Below, piece after piece: positions 1-7,752 of a stretch of DNA of 64,000 nucleotides. Position 1 is the first letter of the stretch. Each line of letters opens with the position of its first letter. The notes beneath the pieces are model-generated. The model was not told where the DNA came from. It made no database searches and saw only the letters and a list, made by a program, of their open reading frames with translations. The position numbers were made by a program, and so were the translations under genes. Source of the stretch: Pseudomonas sp. BGI-2 (GTDB lineage: Bacteria; Pseudomonadota; Gammaproteobacteria; Pseudomonadales; Pseudomonadaceae); assembly GCF_004310295.1 (NCBI RefSeq), contig NZ_SISB01000003.1, positions 62,001 to 126,000 of the forward strand, read 5' to 3'.

Positions 1-1
1 G

Positions 2-496
2 GACCTGCTTCATCTGTTGTTCGGCTCGGCACTGGCAGTCGATGGGCCGACGCTGACAGGCATGCTGTGGATCTCCGGGTTTAGCCTGATCGCCATGGCG
101 CTCATCTACAAACCGTTATTGCTGGACACCCTCGATCCGCTTTTTCTGCAAACCGTCAGCCGCCTCGGTCCATTGGCACATGGCGTATTTCTGACCCTGG
201 TGGTGCTGAATCTTGTGATCGGCTTCCAGGCCATTGGTGCATTGATGGTGGTCGGTTTGATGATGTTGCCCGCCGCCGCGTCGCGCTTCTGGAGTCGTCG
301 TTTGCCGGTGTTGATCGGGATCGCCGCCCTGCTCGGCTGCCTCTCGGTGTGGCTCGGGTTGTTGCTGTCGTTCTACTACTCGCTGCCCAGCGGTCCGGCG
401 ATCGTGCTGGTGGCGGGCGGCGTGTATGCGCTGTCCGTGGTGTTCGGTCCGGTGCACGGTTTGCTGCGCCGCCCGCCTTTGCTCACATCCCAATGA
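2..496 (+). CDS. Metal (Zn/Mn-type) ABC transporter permease, ZnuB-like, 5' end outside window
   Basis: C-terminal part of an inner-membrane permease of the ABC-3 family, which imports zinc or manganese with an SBP and an ATPase. The reading frame is open from the first bases of the window, so the start lies upstream; about 164 residues are visible. It is almost wholly hydrophobic, with four to five membrane segments, including the Gly-rich stretch around FQAIGALMVVGLMMLPAAAS that is typical of the coupling region of ZnuB/MntB proteins. The stop codon lies only a few bases before the substrate-binding-protein gene, so the two are one operon. The family is clear. Which metal is carried is inferred from the neighbours (zinc-sparing paralogues), not seen. 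Confidence 0.85.
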   Translation, partial: DLLHLLFGSALAVDGPTLTGMLWISGFSLIAMALIYKPLLLDTLDPLFLQTVSRLGPLAHGVFLTLVVLNLVIGFQAIGALMVVGLMMLPAAASRFWSRRLPVLIGIAALLGCLSVWLGLLLSFYYSLPSGPAIVLVAGGVYALSVVFGPVHGLLRRPPLLTSQ

Positions 497-507
497 GGTA
501 CTTCCCG

Positions 508-1383
508 ATGCGCGCTTTACTCGTGCTGTTCAGTTTGATGCTGTCGATGTCGCTGTCGGCGGCGGAAAAACTTCAGGTGGTCACCAGTTTCAGCATCCTC
601 GCCGACATGACCCATCAGGTCGGCGGCGACCATATCCAGATCACCAACATGGTCGGTCCCGACGCCGACGCCCACACGTACGAGCCAACCCCGGACGATG
701 CCAAGGTCTTGCTCAAGGCCAGACTCATCATCAAAAACGGTTTGGGTTTCGAACCATGGCTGGACCGTCTGGTGACCAGCACCGAAACCAAAGCCCCTGT
801 CATCAGCGCGAGCCACGGTGTCATCCCGCGCTCCCTGGATGAGGACGGCGAGACCGTGCCCGACCCTCACGCCTGGCATAACCTGGCCAACACCGAGCTG
901 TATATCAGCAACATCACCAAAGCGCTGATCGCCGCCGACCCGGCGAACAAAGCCGACTACGAACGCAACAGCCAGGCCTACCTGAAACAAATCTACGCAC
1001 TGCTCGCCGAAGCCAAGGCCAAGCTCGGTTCGCTGCCACCGGGCAACCGCAAGATCGTCACCTCTCATGACGCATTCGGTTATCTGGGACAGGCCTACGG
1101 CATCCACTTCATGGCGCCGCAAGGTCTGTCCACTGAACGCGAACCTTCAGCCGCCGAAGTCGCTGCGTTGATTACCCAGATTCGCCAGGCCAAGGTCAAA
1201 GCGGTGTTCATGGAAAACATCAAGGACGCGCGCCTGCTCAAGCAGATTGCCGACGAAAGCGGCGCGCACATCGGTGGCACGCTGTACTCCGATGCGCTCG
1301 CCGCGACCGGTCCGGCGAGTACCTTTGCCGGACTGTTCGAATACAACCTGAACACCCTCTACGACGCGTTGAGCAAGCCATGA
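508..1383 (+). CDS. Periplasmic metal-binding protein of a Zn/Mn ABC transporter (ZnuA/TroA family)
   Basis: Cluster A-I solute-binding protein that delivers Zn(II) (or Mn(II)) to the permease encoded just upstream. The 291-residue product starts with a signal peptide (MRALLVLFSLMLSMSLSAAE). Likely metal ligands are His56 (in DAHTYEP), His121 or His124 (in DPHAWH), His187 (in SHDAFGY) and Asp262 (in YSDAL). The long His-rich loop of classical ZnuA is missing; that region is short and acidic. The start at 508 is chosen because GAGGT lies 8 bases upstream; an in-frame ATG at 493 overlaps the previous stop and would add five residues. The end overlaps the next start by 4 bases (ATGA), so translation is probably coupled. 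Metal specificity cannot be decided from sequence alone. Confidence 0.88.
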   Translation: MRALLVLFSLMLSMSLSAAEKLQVVTSFSILADMTHQVGGDHIQITNMVGPDADAHTYEPTPDDAKVLLKARLIIKNGLGFEPWLDRLVTSTETKAPVISASHGVIPRSLDEDGETVPDPHAWHNLANTELYISNITKALIAADPANKADYERNSQAYLKQIYALLAEAKAKLGSLPPGNRKIVTSHDAFGYLGQAYGIHFMAPQGLSTEREPSAAEVAALITQIRQAKVKAVFMENIKDARLLKQIADESGAHIGGTLYSDALAATGPASTFAGLFEYNLNTLYDALSKP

Positions 1384-1940
1384 TCCGCAAGAATCCATCA
1401 GGGGATTTACCACTGATTGCGGAGTCCGCGTATGTGGATAAAACTGCAATCATCTGCGGCAAAGTGGTGATCGGCGAAAACGTGTTCGTCGGTCCTTACG
1501 CAGTCATTCGCGCCGATGAAGTGGATGCGTCAGGCGAGATGGAACCGATCACCATCGGCGCCAATTCGAACATCCAGGATGGCGTAGTGATCCACTCCAA
1601 GTCCGGCGCAGCGGTGACCATCGGCGAGTTCAGTTCGATCGCTCACCGCTCCATCGTTCATGGCCCGTGCACGGTAGGCGATCGGGTATTCATCGGTTTC
1701 AACAGCGTGCTGTTCAACTGCGCAGTCGGCGATGGCTGCGTGGTGCGGCACAACTCGGTGGTCGACGGTCGCGACTTGCCCGAAGACTTTTACGTGCCCT
1801 CCACCACCCGCATCGGCCCCAACACCGACCTCTCGCAGTTTCCACCGGTGAGCGTCAGCGCCTCTGAATTTTCCGAGGACGTAGCGCGCACCAACGTCGA
1901 TCTGGTGCGCGGCTACAAAGCCCTGCAGAACGAGTTCTGA
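1380..1940 (+). CDS. Gamma-class carbonic anhydrase family protein
   Basis: Left-handed beta-helix protein of 186 residues made of hexapeptide repeats ([LIV]-G-x-x-x-x turns from about residue 25 to 135). The three metal-binding histidines of the gamma-carbonic anhydrase family are present: His72 in VVIHS, and His89 and His94 in IAHRSIVHG. The family hydrates CO2 to bicarbonate as a trimer with Zn, Fe or Co at subunit interfaces. It lies between a metal-uptake operon and a second dihydroorotase, the same company it keeps in pseudomonad Zur-regulated clusters. There it is thought to replace strictly zinc-dependent carbonic anhydrases when zinc is scarce; that role is inferred. Its ATG overlaps the preceding stop, and only two bases separate it from the next gene. 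Confidence 0.87.
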   Translation: MIRKNPSGDLPLIAESAYVDKTAIICGKVVIGENVFVGPYAVIRADEVDASGEMEPITIGANSNIQDGVVIHSKSGAAVTIGEFSSIAHRSIVHGPCTVGDRVFIGFNSVLFNCAVGDGCVVRHNSVVDGRDLPEDFYVPSTTRIGPNTDLSQFPPVSVSASEFSEDVARTNVDLVRGYKALQNEF

Positions 1941-1942
1941 CC

Positions 1943-3289
1943 ATGAGCAGCGTGCTGATTCGCAATGCCAGATTGGTAAATGAAGGTCGGGAATTCGATG
2001 GCGATCTGCTGGTGAGCAACGGCCGGATCGTGAAGATAGCCGCAAGCATCGACGGAGAAAATACCGACGTCGAAATCGATGCAAACGGGCAGTGGCTAGT
2101 GCCCGGAATGATCGACGACCAAGTGCATTTCCGAGATCCCGGGGCGCCTCACAAGGGTAGCTTTTACACCGAGTCGCGGGCGGCCGTGGCCGGCGGCATC
2201 ACCAGTTTCATGGACATGCCCAATACAAATCCGGCAACCCTGACACTCGCGTCACTCGCGTCACTCGCGGACAAGAAGCGTCGAGCGGCGATCAACTCTG
2301 TCGCCAACTACGGTTTTCACTTCGGCGTGAGCAACGACAACCTCGACACCGTTGCGGCGCTCAATCCCTGCGAAGTGGCCGGGGTGAAAGTGTTCATGGG
2401 GGCCTCGACCGGCAACATGCTGGTGGACGATCCGCAGACGCTTGAACGACTGTTCGCCGAAGTGCCAACCATTCTGCTCGCCCATTGCGAACACGCGCCG
2501 AGCATCGAAGCCAATGCCGCGAAGGTGCTTGAGCTGGTTGGGGAACACATTCCCGCCGCCGTCCACCCACAGATTCGTGACGCCGAAGCGTGCTTTCGCT
2601 CCTCCTCAATGGCCGTGGACCTGGCCAAGCGGCATGGCACCCGACTGCATGTTTTGCATTTGACCACCGCGCGGGAACTGGCGCTGTTCGAAGACAAACC
2701 GCTGACACAGAAACGCATTACCGCTGAAGTCTGCCTGCATCATTTGCTGTTCGATGATCGCGACTACCTGAGCCTCGGAAACCTGATCAAGTGCAATCCG
2801 GCGATCAAGAGCCAGGCTGATCGCGATGCCTTGCGTCATGCCTTGCTGAGTAATCGACTGGACGTTATCGGCAGCGATCACGCGCCGCACACCTGGGCGG
2901 AAAAACAACGGCCCTACCACCAGGCCCCTTCCGGTTTGCCATTGGTGCAACACGCCCTGCCCGCGCTGCTGGAACTGGTGGTTGATGAAATGCTGCCGAT
3001 AACTACCCTCGTGGCCAAGACCAGTCACCGCGTGGCTGATCTGTTCGCCATTCCCGACCGCGGTTATCTGCGCGAAGGCTACTGGGCCGATCTCGTTCTG
3101 ATCAAACCCGAGCCTGGCGGTGTTGCCGTATCCAGGGAGCCGGTCTTGTCGCAATGCGGCTGGACGCCCTTTGCCCGGCAGCGTTTTCGCCACAGCGTCA
3201 GCACCACGATCGTATCGGGGCAAATTGCCTGGCACGACAAACGTCTTAATGACAACTGCCAAGGTTTACCCCTACGGTTTATGCGCTAA
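1943..3289 (+). CDS. Dihydroorotase, class I type paralogue (PyrC2/PyrQ-like)
   Basis: Amidohydrolase of 448 residues that interconverts carbamoyl-aspartate and dihydroorotate in pyrimidine synthesis. The metal motif at residues 58-65 reads DDQVHFRD, so the first His of the usual HxH pair is Gln60 while His62 remains. I recall the DDQVH form from a natural subgroup of bacterial dihydroorotases. The LAHCEHAP and VLHLTTA motifs carry further ligands, and Asp312 in GSDHAPH is the expected catalytic acid. The gene is co-directional with metal-uptake and carbonic anhydrase genes, which fits the Zur-regulated second dihydroorotase of pseudomonads. Near residues 101-109 a 9-base unit is repeated three times (2245-2271), giving LASLASLAD. 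The function as an enzyme is likely; its conditional role is inferred. Confidence 0.85.
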   Translation: MSSVLIRNARLVNEGREFDGDLLVSNGRIVKIAASIDGENTDVEIDANGQWLVPGMIDDQVHFRDPGAPHKGSFYTESRAAVAGGITSFMDMPNTNPATLTLASLASLADKKRRAAINSVANYGFHFGVSNDNLDTVAALNPCEVAGVKVFMGASTGNMLVDDPQTLERLFAEVPTILLAHCEHAPSIEANAAKVLELVGEHIPAAVHPQIRDAEACFRSSSMAVDLAKRHGTRLHVLHLTTARELALFEDKPLTQKRITAEVCLHHLLFDDRDYLSLGNLIKCNPAIKSQADRDALRHALLSNRLDVIGSDHAPHTWAEKQRPYHQAPSGLPLVQHALPALLELVVDEMLPITTLVAKTSHRVADLFAIPDRGYLREGYWADLVLIKPEPGGVAVSREPVLSQCGWTPFARQRFRHSVSTTIVSGQIAWHDKRLNDNCQGLPLRFMR

Positions 3290-3320
3290 CGCGCGTTTAT
3301 AAGCACTCGAGAGCACCGAC

Positions 3321-4226
3321 ATGATTCACATCACCCTGAGCGATGGTTCATTGCGTGAATACGACCAACCGTTGTCGGTGTTTGAGTTCGCCGCGAGCAT
3401 CGGCGCCGGGCTGGCCAAAGCAGCCGTGGCCGGCCGGGTGGACGGCGTTCTGGTGGACTGTGAGTTCATGATCGAGGCCGACGCCCGGGTCAGCATCGTC
3501 ACGCCTCAAGAGCCCGATGGGCTGGAGATCTTGCGACGCTCCTGCGCATTGATGCTGGCGGTGGCCATTAAACAACTCTATCCAAAAGCGCAATTGCAGA
3601 CCGGATCGGCACTGGGTGATGGCTTCTTTTACGAGTTTGCGTTTGAGCGTCTGTTAAACCTGGCCGACCTCGCTGGCATCGAAGCACGCATGAAGACGTT
3701 AGCGGCAACCAATCATTCGATACGGCGCCGAAAACCGATATCCGCATCGACGCCCGCGGAGAAGTTATTGCCCTACGTCCTTGCGGGTTTCGAGTGTGTG
3801 TCAGCGGGACCGCATGTTCCCGCAACCCGAGTGTTGCAGGCATTCGCGCTCGATCACATCAGCGGCGCTGCGCCACAGCGGATCTATGGCACCTGCTGGT
3901 CCTGCGAACAGGAACTGGAAGACTGGCGGGCGCCGCCGCACGTGATCATCATCAGCATGGACGAGCGTCAGGCGGATTACGCACAGTCGGTAACCGAGGT
4001 TTTGCGCCGAAGCGGCGTACGCGCTCGCGCGGATCTGCGCAGCGAGAAAGTCCGCCACAAGATCCGCGAGCACAGTCAGCACGTGCCGTATCTGGTGGTG
4101 ATCGGAGAGAAAGAAAAAGCGGGTGGGTTTGTCAGTGTGCGCAGCCGTACCGGGGAGGATTTCGGCAGGATGGACGTTGATGCGGTGTGTGACTGGTTGA
4201 GGTCAACAGGTGTAGCGGGTATCTGA
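3321..4226 (+). CDS. ThrRS-like protein without the aminoacylation core (TGS + degenerate editing domain + anticodon-binding domain)
   Basis: The 301-residue product aligns with threonyl-tRNA synthetase only at its two ends. Residues about 1-62 are a TGS domain. About 70-200 correspond to a shortened editing domain that runs to QRIYGTCW. About 207-300 match the class II anticodon-binding domain (VIIISM, ADLRSEKVRHKIREH, VPYLVVIGEKE, SVRSRTGEDFG). The roughly 250-residue catalytic core that should lie between them is absent, joined cleanly in frame, so it cannot aminoacylate. The editing zinc site is also changed: the HxxxH of E. coli ThrRS reads LMLAV here, and the CxxxH motif reads SAGPH. 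Thus three of four ligands are lost. It follows the zinc-sparing paralogues by 31 bases. A role in sensing, tRNA binding or regulating real ThrRS is possible; none is shown. No frameshift is needed, so it looks selected rather than decayed. Confidence 0.8.
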   Translation: MIHITLSDGSLREYDQPLSVFEFAASIGAGLAKAAVAGRVDGVLVDCEFMIEADARVSIVTPQEPDGLEILRRSCALMLAVAIKQLYPKAQLQTGSALGDGFFYEFAFERLLNLADLAGIEARMKTLAATNHSIRRRKPISASTPAEKLLPYVLAGFECVSAGPHVPATRVLQAFALDHISGAAPQRIYGTCWSCEQELEDWRAPPHVIIISMDERQADYAQSVTEVLRRSGVRARADLRSEKVRHKIREHSQHVPYLVVIGEKEKAGGFVSVRSRTGEDFGRMDVDAVCDWLRSTGVAGI

Positions 4227-4235
4227 ACTGGTGCC

Positions 4236-4271
4236 TTCGTGGGCAAGTCGGATCGCCGACTTGCCCACGAA
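4236..4271. repeat. REP-type palindrome between convergent genes
   Basis: Perfect inverted repeat with 16-base arms (TTCGTGGGCAAGTCGG and its complement) around a 4-base ATCG loop. It lies between the stops of the ThrRS-like gene and the DUF3617 gene. There is no T-tract, so it is a REP-like hairpin rather than a standard terminator. Its first 22 bases match the outer arm of the repeat at 41879 with one difference. Confidence 0.75.
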
Positions 4272-4275
4272 GCCT

Positions 4276-4797
4276 TTAGGCTCTCGGCTTAACGGTCCCG
4301 CAATCCTGCCCCAACCACACGGCGCGGGTATCGAGGCTACCCTTCTGCTGAATGCCGGTCGCGTTGAACGTACCGTTGACCTTGGTCGTGAACTCACGAT
4401 CACTGAGGAAGGTGGCGACACCCGCACCCTGCGCTTTCGGACAGCTGAAACGGAATTTCCACTGATTACCACTGCGGTCAGTGATTTCCTGTTTGCAGTC
4501 CGATTGCGGATCCGTCAGCGGAATATTGTCTGACTTCACTTGCTCCGGCGTCAGACACGCCCGAATCCCCTTTCCGCCTATGGTGATGCCCTGCTTCTCC
4601 AACTGCGCGCGCTGTTCCGGGGTCATCTGGCCCTGCAACTGGCCCAGGATCAACTGCAAGTCCGGCAGGTTCTGGTCATCGACCTTCATGTTGCTGGTGG
4701 TCAATTCCCACAAACCTGGCTGCAGCATCTGTGCCTGAGCGGCCACAGGAAGTGCTAAACCAAAAGCCACGGCCAAACCCAGCAGACGAACGTTCAT
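4276..4797 (-). CDS. DUF3617 domain-containing periplasmic protein
   Basis: Small exported protein of 173 residues with a clear signal peptide (MNVRLLGLAVAFGLALPVAAQAQ, cleavage after AQA likely). The mature part starts with the family signature LQPGLWELTTSNMKV and has three cysteines (in RACLTPEQ, SDCKQE and FSCPKA, plus one near the C-terminus in GQDCG) that could form disulphides. DUF3617 proteins are common in proteobacteria and have no proven function. The gene is monocistronic, convergent with the ThrRS-like gene and divergent from cardiolipin synthase, with about 130 bases shared upstream. The family call is firm; a role is not proposed. Confidence 0.8.
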   Translation of the reverse strand: MNVRLLGLAVAFGLALPVAAQAQMLQPGLWELTTSNMKVDDQNLPDLQLILGQLQGQMTPEQRAQLEKQGITIGGKGIRACLTPEQVKSDNIPLTDPQSDCKQEITDRSGNQWKFRFSCPKAQGAGVATFLSDREFTTKVNGTFNATGIQQKGSLDTRAVWLGQDCGTVKPRA

Positions 4798-4928
4798 CGA
4801 GTAACTCCTGATCAGTAGTGGCCGTTAGACGTCAGCCATTGGCTTCAGTTCATGGGCCAATTAAATAGCGACATTCTGCACGGAACATGGTCTGTTAAGC
4901 ATTGAATCTTCAGGAGCAAGGCTGCCCC

Positions 4929-6368
4929 ATGGATTACTTTGGACCGCACATTTTCGGCTACACGATCGCACTACTACATACGCTGGGCCTGATCGCAGCC
5001 ATCCACGCCGTGCTCACCGTCCGCACCGCTCAGGGATCTATCGCCTGGGCCCTCTCGTTGATCTTCATGCCTTACCTCACGCTCATTCCGTACCTGGTCT
5101 TCGGCCGCAGCACTTTCGATGGTTACATCATGGCGCGGCGCCAGGCCAACGAAGAGATGCGCAAGGCAATCTCCGAGCTCAACTGGCGCCCCTGGGTGGA
5201 AGAAGCGCTGACCGCACGCGCCTCCAACGCTTACGCGTCCCTGAGGGCAATGCCGAAACTGGGGCGCATGCCGTGCCTGGCGAACAACGAAGTGAGCTTG
5301 CTGATTAATGGCCAAGCCACCTTCGAAGCAATTTTCGAAGCCATCGACAGCGCGAAAGAGGCCGTGCTGATTCAATTCTTCATCATCCATGACGACCGCC
5401 TCGGCCAACGCCTGCAAAGCCTGCTGCTGAAGAAAGCCGCCGAAGGCGTGGCGGTACACTTGCTGTACGACCGCATCGGCAGTCATTCCCTGCCCCACAG
5501 TTACGTGCAACCGTTGCGCGATGCCGGCGTCGAGGTCAAAGCCTTCGCCTCCCGCAGCGGCTGGCTCAACCGCTTCCAGGTCAACTTCCGTAATCACCGC
5601 AAGATCGTCGTGGTCGACGGCATTCTGGGCTTCGTCGGCGGGCATAATGTCGGCGACGAATACATGGGCGAGAAACCACCGTTGGCGCCCTGGCGCGACA
5701 CTCACGTTCGCGTGCGCGGGCCGGTGGTTGCCTGCATGCAGGAATCGTTTGCCGAAGACTGGTTCTGGGCGGCGCGATCGTTGCCACCGCTGATCCTGCC
5801 GGACGAGTATCCGGACGACGGTGTGCTCTGCCAATTACTCGCCAGCGGCCCGGCCGATTCCTACGAAACCTGTTCGTTATTCTTCGTCGAATCCATCCAT
5901 GCGGCGACAGAACGGGTATGGATCACCAGCCCATACTTCATCCCCGACGAAGCCGTGTTCGCAGCGTTGAGACTGGCGGTTCTGCGAGGCGTGGATGTGC
6001 GGTTGCTGCTGCCTTCACGACCGGACCACCGAATCGTCTACGCCGCCTCGAGCCTCTATGCGTTCGAAGCCGTACGCGCAGGGGTGCGAGTGTTCCGGTA
6101 CCAGCCGGGGTTCCTGCATCAGAAAGTGGTGTTGATCGACAGCGAAATCAGCGCCATCGGCAGCGCCAATATGGATAACCGTTCGTTCCGGCTCAATTTC
6201 GAAGTGATGTTGCTGACCGTCGACAGCGCATTTGCCGCCGAGGTGGAACAGATGCTCAACGATGACTTCGCCCAGGCCCACGAGATCGCCAAAGAAGAAA
6301 GCCGGGAGACCCGCCGCCTGCAACAGGTCGGCATGCGGATCGCCCGGCTTATTTCACCGATTCTCTAA
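4929..6368 (+). CDS. clsA: Cardiolipin synthase A (phospholipase D family)
   Basis: Inner-membrane enzyme that condenses two phosphatidylglycerol molecules into cardiolipin and glycerol. The 479-residue product has two N-terminal membrane segments (about 10-32 and 38-60) and then two phospholipase D domains, each with an HxKx4D motif: HRKIVVVD followed by GGHNVGDE, and HQKVVLID followed by GSANMDNRS. The start at 4929 is chosen because [11 protein letters not shown] is the family N-terminus; an AGGAG lies 12 bases upstream. A TTG further upstream would add nine residues without support. The 3' end overlaps the convergent cfa gene by 4 bases. Cardiolipin and cyclopropane lipid synthesis thus lie side by side, both acting on membrane phospholipids. 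Confidence 0.93.
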   Translation: MDYFGPHIFGYTIALLHTLGLIAAIHAVLTVRTAQGSIAWALSLIFMPYLTLIPYLVFGRSTFDGYIMARRQANEEMRKAISELNWRPWVEEALTARASNAYASLRAMPKLGRMPCLANNEVSLLINGQATFEAIFEAIDSAKEAVLIQFFIIHDDRLGQRLQSLLLKKAAEGVAVHLLYDRIGSHSLPHSYVQPLRDAGVEVKAFASRSGWLNRFQVNFRNHRKIVVVDGILGFVGGHNVGDEYMGEKPPLAPWRDTHVRVRGPVVACMQESFAEDWFWAARSLPPLILPDEYPDDGVLCQLLASGPADSYETCSLFFVESIHAATERVWITSPYFIPDEAVFAALRLAVLRGVDVRLLLPSRPDHRIVYAASSLYAFEAVRAGVRVFRYQPGFLHQKVVLIDSEISAIGSANMDNRSFRLNFEVMLLTVDSAFAAEVEQMLNDDFAQAHEIAKEESRETRRLQQVGMRIARLISPIL

Positions 6369-7546
6369 AGGTAGATGTCGTCTCGCGTCCATGGCAGTTC
6401 ATGGCTGCCATCGGCGTGGGCTTTTACCGCGAGGATCTGGTGCAGATTGATCCAGCCTCTGGCGAACGCATAAGCGCATCCGGCCAGGTACAACCGCCAG
6501 ATCCGCAGCGCCTGTTCGGGAACCAGTTTGGAAGCCGCTTCCAGATTGTCCTCCAGGCGTTCGCTCCAATGATCGAGGGTACGCGCGTAGTGCAGGCGCA
6601 GACTCTCGACGTCGACGATCTCCAGCCCGGCTTCGCTGATCTCAGCGGAGATCATCGACAGGTGCGGCAACTCGCCGTTGGGGAACACATACTTCTCGAT
6701 GAAATCACCGACACCGCGTCCCACTGGACGGCCATCAGTGTGTTTGGCGGTAATGCCGTGGTTCATCACCAGGCCGCCCTCTTTCACCGCGCCGAACAAG
6801 GTTTTGCAGTACTCGGCCAGGTTGGCGTGGCCGACGTGTTCAAACATGCCGACGCTGACCACTTTGTGGAAGCGCCCGTCCTGGGGCAGATCGCGGTAGT
6901 CGAGCAGTTGCAGTTCGACCAGATCGTCCAGGCCTTCGGCGCTCACCCTCTCACGGGCCAGGGCCAGTTGCTCTTTACTCAGGGTAATTCCGAACACTTT
7001 CGCGCCGAACTCACGGGCCGCAAACCGGGCCAGCCCGCCCCAACCGCAACCGACATCCAGCAGGTATTCACCCGGTTGCAGCCGCAGCTTGCGACACAGG
7101 TGACGGAATTTGGCTTGTTGGGCTTGCTCCAGCGTTTCGCTGCCGGTCTCGAAATACGCGCAGGAATACGCCATGTCACTGTCGAGCCACAGCTGATAAA
7201 ACGCATTGGAAAGGTCGTAGTGGTAGGAAATCGCCTTCGCGTCGGTTTCCTTGTCATGGGCGGTGCGCACTGGCTGACTGTCTTGGTCACCGAGCAATTT
7301 CTGGCTCCACTCATCACAGATACGTATCACGTCGCTGATGGAACCTTCGAGCTCAAGTTTACCTTCGACGAACGCCGCGCCAAGCGCGTCCAGGCTTGGA
7401 TGGGTGAACTGGGAAACCATTTGTGGGTCCTTGACCACAATCGTGACGCTGGGCGTCGGCCCCAGATTGAATTCATGGCCGTCCCAGAGTCGCAGGCGTA
7501 ACGGTAACTGCAGATTCTGTAGGGCCGGTGGAAGTTGCGCGAGCAT
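6365..7546 (-). CDS. cfa: Cyclopropane-fatty-acyl-phospholipid synthase
   Basis: SAM-dependent enzyme that adds a methylene group across the double bond of unsaturated acyl chains in membrane phospholipids, usually in stationary phase or stress. The 393-residue product has an N-terminal lipid-binding region (about 1-90) and a Rossmann methyltransferase domain. The SAM motif is [16 protein letters not shown], preceded by [13 protein letters not shown], and followed by [13 protein letters not shown] and [10 protein letters not shown], all typical of Cfa. It is convergent with clsA and overlaps it by 4 bases. The upstream 206 bases (7547-7752) hold its promoter region, in which I see no clear operator. 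Confidence 0.93.
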   Translation of the reverse strand: MLAQLPPALQNLQLPLRLRLWDGHEFNLGPTPSVTIVVKDPQMVSQFTHPSLDALGAAFVEGKLELEGSISDVIRICDEWSQKLLGDQDSQPVRTAHDKETDAKAISYHYDLSNAFYQLWLDSDMAYSCAYFETGSETLEQAQQAKFRHLCRKLRLQPGEYLLDVGCGWGGLARFAAREFGAKVFGITLSKEQLALARERVSAEGLDDLVELQLLDYRDLPQDGRFHKVVSVGMFEHVGHANLAEYCKTLFGAVKEGGLVMNHGITAKHTDGRPVGRGVGDFIEKYVFPNGELPHLSMISAEISEAGLEIVDVESLRLHYARTLDHWSERLEDNLEAASKLVPEQALRIWRLYLAGCAYAFARGWINLHQILAVKAHADGSHELPWTRDDIYL

Positions 7547-7752
7547 AGAGAATCACCCCTTGTTTCAGACGTCTGATTTGAGGGTAGACCATCCTTGAAA
7601 AATAGCTGGCTATCGATTTAATAGCGTTTTTGTATAACTCGCGGCGCTGTAACCAGCTGTCGGGGGCGATGGTCCTTACCCTAGATGACTACGAACTTGA
7701 AGTGCAGTTCTAAAAAGTTAGTGTTGCCTTCATCTCCTTGGTTTAGAGCCTT

